NCBI RefSeq assembly: GCF_014645835.1
Contig: NZ_BMMM01000001.1
Location: 1,044,834-1,108,833, forward strand
Origin: Streptomyces albiflavescens
GTDB taxonomy: Bacteria > Actinomycetota > Actinomycetes > Streptomycetales > Streptomycetaceae
Reading direction: 5' to 3'
Length of the DNA: 64,000 nucleotides
Shown here piece after piece: positions 59,994-64,000 of this stretch. The position numbers and the translations under genes are program-made. Numbering within the stretch: the stretch's first letter is position 1; every line of letters starts with the position of its first letter. The notes under the pieces are model-generated. The model searched no databases. It saw only the letters and a program-made list of their open reading frames with translations, and was not told where the DNA came from.

Positions 59994-60625
59994 CGTGGTC
60001 GCTTGAAGCAGGCCAGCACGTCGTCGGTCGCGGTAATGGTGGCGACCAGGGCGAGCGTGTTGCGGATCATCGCGGGGGTGTAGTCGGAGGGCACCCCCGC
60101 GATGGCGTCCGCGGGCACGACTGCGGTGTAGCCACGGTTCACGGCGTCGAACACGGCATTGGGGATCGCCACGTTGGCCGAGACACCGGTCACCACGAGG
60201 GTGCGGCAGCCGAGGTTGCGCAGCAGCGGATCTACGTCGGTGCCCGCGATCGGCGAAAGGCCGTGCAGCCGGCGTACGACGAAGTCCTCCTCGGCGACCT
60301 CGATGGGCGGCGCGATCCGCACGGCCGTGGTCCCCGTCAACTGCTGCACGGGCAGCCGCTCGGCCGCACGGAACAGCCGGGCATTGCGGTTGGCGCCCCG
60401 GCCGTCCGGACGCCGCTCGGCGACCGCGTGGATGACCTGCACCCCGCTCTCGTGCGCGGCGGCCACCAGCCGGGCGACGTGGGCGAGCGCCCCCGACGAC
60501 CGTGCCTCCTTGGCGAGTTCGGGCAGCGCGCTGTCCTGGCCCACGACACCCTGCTGGCACTCCACGGTGAGCAGCACCGTGGTGGCGGGGTCGAGGAGTT
60601 CACTGAGCTGTTCGTACGACGGCAT
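59987..60625 (-). CDS. Isochorismatase-fold protein without the catalytic triad
   Basis: A 212-aa cysteine-hydrolase-fold protein. The usual Asp-Lys-Cys triad is replaced: E22 stands where LxxD normally supplies Asp (LLTVECQQG), Arg 118/119 stands for Lys (FVVRRLHG) and A153 for the nucleophile Cys (SANVAIPNAV). The fold-defining TGVSANV strand-turn is retained. It is therefore unlikely to be a nicotinamidase or isochorismatase; it may bind a ligand or use other chemistry. The ATG at 60625 follows AAGGGGAGCC. Confidence 0.85.
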   Translation of the reverse strand: MPSYEQLSELLDPATTVLLTVECQQGVVGQDSALPELAKEARSSGALAHVARLVAAAHESGVQVIHAVAERRPDGRGANRNARLFRAAERLPVQQLTGTTAVRIAPPIEVAEEDFVVRRLHGLSPIAGTDVDPLLRNLGCRTLVVTGVSANVAIPNAVFDAVNRGYTAVVPADAIAGVPSDYTPAMIRNTLALVATITATDDVLACFKRPRR

Positions 60626-60769
60626 GGCTCCCCTTGTCGTCGGAGGTCGGAGCGGGCGAGCGTAACGACCATTGCGTGGGGACGGAAGACGGCCCATGCT
60701 TTTCTGACGCGATGTCAGAGGATCTCTGTCGGCTCGGACGAGGGCCGACGCGGAAGAAGAGGGGACCGC

Positions 60770-61237
60770 ATGGCTGTCACTCAGCGCAGGGGCCGGAAGA
60801 TCATGATGACTCCCGGCGAACTGGACGAGTTCCTCACCACCCAGCGCACCTGCCGCGTCGCGACCGTGTCGAAGGACGGCGCCCCGCATGTGAGCGCCCT
60901 CTGGTTCGCCTGGGACGGGACCTCGTTGTGGCTGTATTCCGTGGTGCGCAGCAAGCGCTGGGCGGAGCTGCGCCGCGACCCGCGCGTCGCCGTGGTGATC
61001 GACTCGGGTGAGGAGTACGGGGACCTGCGTGGCGTCGAACTGTCCGGCACGGTGGAGTTCGTGGGGGAGGCCCCCCGCACCGGGGAGCTGTGCGCGGAAC
61101 TCGACGTCCCCGAGACCCTGTTCGCACGCAAGAACTTCGGCCTGGAGGAGATGCCGCACGACGGCCGTCACGCCTGGGCGCGGCTGACTCCTGAGGCGAT
61201 CGCTTCCTGGGACTTCCGGAAACTGCCTCCTCTGTAA
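60770..61237 (+). CDS. Pyridoxamine-5'-phosphate-oxidase-fold flavoprotein
   Basis: A 155-aa split-barrel protein of the PPOX class that binds FMN or F420 (CRVATVSKDGAPHVSALWFAWDG and SVVRSKRWAELRRDPRVAVVID). Such actinobacterial proteins are often F420-dependent reductases or general flavin binders. ATG 60770 lies after AAGAGGGG. No operon partners; the converging LysR gene ends 36 bp downstream. Confidence 0.87.
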   Translation: MAVTQRRGRKIMMTPGELDEFLTTQRTCRVATVSKDGAPHVSALWFAWDGTSLWLYSVVRSKRWAELRRDPRVAVVIDSGEEYGDLRGVELSGTVEFVGEAPRTGELCAELDVPETLFARKNFGLEEMPHDGRHAWARLTPEAIASWDFRKLPPL

Positions 61238-61272
61238 GGCACTTGCCCCAGCGTCGCACTCGGCTCCGCAGC

Positions 61273-62175
61273 TCACTCGACGCCTTCCCCGGCCCTGCGC
61301 AGGGCATCCACCGCCGCCCTGATCGACGGCCGGCGGTCGGCGTCGGCCCGCCACACGACGTAGACATGGCGCCGTACGCGCTGCCGCACCGGCACCGTGA
61401 CGACCCCCTCGGGCATCGGATGGCGCCCGAGCAGCGGAGCCACGCACACCCCGAGCCCCGCGGCGACCAGGCCGAGTTGGGTGTGCGTCTCCGCCGCGCG
61501 GTGCCCGATGCGCGGCTCGACGCCCTTGGAGCGCAGCGTGAACATCAGCCACTCGTGGCAGAACTCGCCCTCGCCCCAGGTGATCCACTCGTCGTCGGCG
61601 AAATCACCGAGGTCCACCTCGTCACGGTCCGCGAGCCGGTGCCCGACCGGCATCGCCACATCGGCCGGGTCGTCGAGAATCGATGCCTTCACCAGGCCGT
61701 CGGGCAGCGGCATCGGCTTGTTGTACCAGTCGAGCACGACCGCCAGATCGAGATCGCCGCGCACCACCCCGGCAACCCCGGCCTCCGGCTCCAGCTCGCA
61801 GGAGCGCACCCGCAGCCCGGGATGATCGGTACGCAGAGCGGCGAGCGCGGCGGGAAAGAGCCCGCGCGCGGCGGTCGGGAACGCCGACAACCGCAGCTCA
61901 CCCACCACCTGACCGCGCTGCGCCTCCAAGTCGGACTGGGCGAGCTCGACCTGGGACAGGATCCGCGCGGCATGGTCGGCGAGCAGCCGTCCGGCGTCGG
62001 TGAGGCGCACGCCCCTGCCGTTCTTGGCGAGCAGCTGCTGCCCGACCTCGCGCTCCAGCTTGGACATCTGCTGGGAGACGGCCGACGTCGTCACGTGCAG
62101 CCCCTCGGCCGCGGCGCTCACCGAGCCGTGCCGTGCCAGGGCGTCGAGGGTGCGCAGGCGCTCGAGATTCAACAT
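61273..62175 (-). CDS. LysR-family regulator
   Basis: A 300-aa LysR regulator: winged HTH at 1-65 (GSVSAAAEGLHVTTSAVSQQMSKLE) and a two-lobed effector-binding domain. It is divergent from a DMT exporter, which it probably activates, with an inverted repeat at 62189-62212. The ATG at 62175 has TAGCAT seven bases upstream, so the regulator mRNA may be leaderless. Confidence 0.92.
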   Translation of the reverse strand: MLNLERLRTLDALARHGSVSAAAEGLHVTTSAVSQQMSKLEREVGQQLLAKNGRGVRLTDAGRLLADHAARILSQVELAQSDLEAQRGQVVGELRLSAFPTAARGLFPAALAALRTDHPGLRVRSCELEPEAGVAGVVRGDLDLAVVLDWYNKPMPLPDGLVKASILDDPADVAMPVGHRLADRDEVDLGDFADDEWITWGEGEFCHEWLMFTLRSKGVEPRIGHRAAETHTQLGLVAAGLGVCVAPLLGRHPMPEGVVTVPVRQRVRRHVYVVWRADADRRPSIRAAVDALRRAGEGVE

Positions 62176-62188
62176 GTAAGCAATGCTA

Positions 62189-62212
62189 CGAGATATCGCT
62201 TGAAAAATCTCG
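62189..62212. promoter_or_regulatory. LysR-type binding site
   Basis: CGAGAT-N12-ATCTCG, containing the T-N11-A core of LysR operators, between the lysR and DMT genes. A direct repeat of CGCTTG also spans the site. Confidence 0.55.
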
Positions 62213-62250
62213 CTTGTGCTAAGAGATGGCTCTGCCTCATCGTTGTCATC

Positions 62251-63186
62251 ATGAGCACCGTCACCGGCCGTCGAGCCCCCGCCGCCACCACGACGACTTC
62301 ACGTCGCCCCACCGCCCTCGACTGGCGACTGCGTTTCGGCGCCCTCTCCCTGATCTGGGGCTTCAGCTTCCTGCTCATCAAGGTCGGCACGGAGGGCTAC
62401 GCCCCGTTCCAGGTCACCTTCGGGCGGCTGCTCTTCGGGACCGCGGTGCTCGCGGCGGCGATGGTGGTGAAGCGGGAGCGACTGCCACGCGGGGCGCGCA
62501 CCTGGGGGCATCTCGCGGTCGCGGCCTTCCTGCTGAACGCGCTGCCGTTCTCGCTCTTCGCCTACTCCGAGCTGACCATCCCGTCGACACTCGCGGGCAT
62601 CTGCAACGCGACCTCGCCGCTGTGGGGCATGGCCCTGTCCCTGGTCGCCCTCTCCGAGGACCGGCCGACCCGCCTCAGGGTGGCCGGCCTCGGCATCGGC
62701 TTCCTCGGCGTGCTCACGGTCCTCGGCGTGTGGCAGGGCTTCCACGGCCTGGACGCCACGGGCACGGCGATGGCCCTGCTGGCCTCGCTGAGCTACCCCA
62801 TCGGCTGGATCTACGTCCGCCGCACCCTGGCCGGCGCCGGTCACTCGCACCTGTCGATGACCGGCGCCCAGCTGCTCCTCGCGACCGCCCAACTGGCCCT
62901 CGTCACACCGCTGTTCACCACGCTGCCCAGCCACTTCCCGGTCATCCCCCTGCTCGCGATCGTCGCCCTGGGAGCCCTCGGCACGGGGCTGGCCATGCTC
63001 ATCCAGTACGGCATCGTCGCCGAGGTCGGGCCGACCACGGCCCAGATGGTCACGTACTTCATCCCGGTGATCGCCACCGCCGCGGGCGTCGCGATCCTCG
63101 GCGAGTCGCTGACCTGGTCGACTCCGGTCGGAGCGGTGGTCGTCCTCGCGGGCGCGGCGCTCACCCAGGCGAAGGCGCGCCGCTGA
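62251..63186 (+). CDS. DMT/EamA-family transporter
   Basis: A 311-aa, ten-segment EamA transporter (drug/metabolite superfamily) with a 25-residue Thr/Arg-rich cytoplasmic leader. Probably an exporter of amino acids or similar compounds, induced through the divergent LysR protein. The ATG at 62251 has no clear ribosome site. It is distinct from the DMT gene at 19.9 kb. It ends one base before the stop codon of the converging aminotransferase gene. Confidence 0.9.
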   Translation: MSTVTGRRAPAATTTTSRRPTALDWRLRFGALSLIWGFSFLLIKVGTEGYAPFQVTFGRLLFGTAVLAAAMVVKRERLPRGARTWGHLAVAAFLLNALPFSLFAYSELTIPSTLAGICNATSPLWGMALSLVALSEDRPTRLRVAGLGIGFLGVLTVLGVWQGFHGLDATGTAMALLASLSYPIGWIYVRRTLAGAGHSHLSMTGAQLLLATAQLALVTPLFTTLPSHFPVIPLLAIVALGALGTGLAMLIQYGIVAEVGPTTAQMVTYFIPVIATAAGVAILGESLTWSTPVGAVVVLAGAALTQAKARR

Positions 63187-63187
63187 T

Positions 63188-64000
63188 TCACACGTAGCGA
63201 CGTGCGGGCGCCGGGCCGACGGCGGAGGCGACCGCGTCCGCCAGCGGCTCGATGTCGTCCGGGGTGAGTGTCGAGACGGTGATCCGGATCCCGGGCGGCG
63301 CACTCATCCGAAAGCGCGCCCCGGGCGCGACCGCCCAGCCGGAGTGCAGCAACCGCGCGACCGCCCCCGTCTCGTCCGGGACGGGGAGCCACACGTTCAT
63401 CCCGCTGCGCCCGTGCGCCTCGATGCCACGCTGCTTCAGGGCATCGATCAGAGCGTCCCGGCGCCGCCCGTAAGCCGCCGCCACGGCCCGTGCATCCACC
63501 GCCCCCGCGGTCCACAAGTGCACCACCGCGCACTGCAGCAGACGGCTCACCCAGCCGGGGCCCAGACGCTGCCGCCCGTGCACCCGGTCGACCGTGACGG
63601 GATCCCCGGTGAGCACGGCGAGCCGCAGGTCGGGGCCGTACGCCTTGGCGACGGAGCGCACCAGGGCCCAGCTGTGCGTGACCCCTGCCACGGGATGCAG
63701 AGGCAGGTCGACAATCCGATGCCCGTGATCGTCCTCGATGAGCAGGGTCTCCGGGTACGCCTCGAGCACGGACCGCACGGCACGCGCGCGCGTGGCGCTC
63801 ACCGCGGCACCGGTCGGGTTCTGCGCCCGGTCGGTGACGATCAGGGCCCGCGCTCCGGCCTCCAGCGCACGGCGTACGTCGTCGGGGAGCGGGCCCTCGT
63901 CGTCGACGCCGACGCCGACCGTGCGCAGCCCGAGCGCCGGGGCGAGGTCGAGCAGGCTGCCCCAGCCCGGGTCCTCGACGGCGACGGCATCCCCCGGTTT
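63188..64000 (-). CDS. MocR-type/class I aminotransferase (5' partial)
   Basis: 271 codons of the C-terminal part of a fold-type I PLP protein. The PLP lysine is in SVAKAYGPDLRLA, preceded by EDDHGHRI and the TDRAQNPTGAA loop. The sequence fits the aminotransferase-like domain of MocR/GntR regulators, but the N-terminal HTH would lie beyond the window end, so a free aminotransferase cannot be excluded. The frame is open to base 64000. As a MocR regulator it might control the adjacent exporter. Confidence 0.85.
   Translation of the reverse strand, partial: KPGDAVAVEDPGWGSLLDLAPALGLRTVGVGVDDEGPLPDDVRRALEAGARALIVTDRAQNPTGAAVSATRARAVRSVLEAYPETLLIEDDHGHRIVDLPLHPVAGVTHSWALVRSVAKAYGPDLRLAVLTGDPVTVDRVHGRQRLGPGWVSRLLQCAVVHLWTAGAVDARAVAAAYGRRRDALIDALKQRGIEAHGRSGMNVWLPVPDETGAVARLLHSGWAVAPGARFRMSAPPGIRITVSTLTPDDIEPLADAVASAVGPAPARRYV

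Noticed and set aside
59987..60625. Nicotinamidase or isochorismatase enzyme assignment
   Set aside because: All three catalytic residues are replaced.

Overview
The window is a stretch of a high-GC actinobacterial chromosome, almost certainly Streptomyces. Evidence for this: third codon positions are nearly all G or C, GTG and TTG starts are common, many genes carry a TAnnnT box six to eight bases before the start codon (the leaderless-mRNA pattern), and there is a divergent second elongation factor Tu of the Streptomyces tuf3 type. The gene families present (TIGR03767-type Tat phosphoesterase, HipA-like kinase with DUF3037 partner, Pro/Gln-rich membrane paralogs, many Gfo/Idh, SDR and MFS genes) also fit. 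I see no rRNA, tRNA, prophage, insertion sequence, CRISPR array or antibiotic cluster.

Layout. 1-6 kb: the end of an APC permease, a SixA-type phosphatase coupled to a degenerate cysteinyl-tRNA-synthetase-like protein, and a Tat-exported phosphoesterase. 5.9-13.6 kb: a complete hydroxyquinol funnel with an AraC regulator, a fused maleylacetate reductase/hydroxyquinol 1,2-dioxygenase, a flavin hydroxylase, both subunits of a 3-oxoadipate CoA-transferase and a thiolase. This takes an aromatic substrate to succinyl-CoA and acetyl-CoA, and it ends in a strong terminator followed by a 22-copy hexamer repeat. 14-23 kb: small housekeeping and stress genes, an ArsR regulator divergent from a zinc-type CDF transporter with a very His-rich N-terminus, an XRE-cupin regulator divergent from a DMT exporter, two left-handed beta-helix proteins and a DedA protein. 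23-27 kb: a GH3 glycosidase, a coupled esterase pseudogene and an SDR remnant.

27-37 kb: three tandem paralogous membrane proteins, an MFS transporter, a spermidine-synthase-like protein, a patatin, tuf3, an AlkD-like glycosylase and a VTT-domain protein. 37-43 kb: a thiolase with a divergent HxlR regulator, then a three-gene sugar-type operon (Gfo/Idh, PmoA, cupin) facing uppP across a palindrome-rich promoter. 44-53 kb: SDR, LLM flavoprotein, YihY, SnoaL-like, Lnt, a second Gfo/Idh, and a divergent monooxygenase/TetR pair in which both 5' ends are lost. 53-64 kb: TPR-like protein, Ung, a peptide-binding lipoprotein, two tandem SDRs, the HipA/DUF3037 pair, a Rieske lipoprotein, an isochorismatase-fold protein lacking its catalytic residues, a PPOX protein, a LysR/DMT pair and a MocR-type aminotransferase cut by the window end.

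Two themes run across the window. First, gene decay by deletion: three loci are clearly truncated. Second, short tandem duplications lie repeatedly at or just past stop codons.
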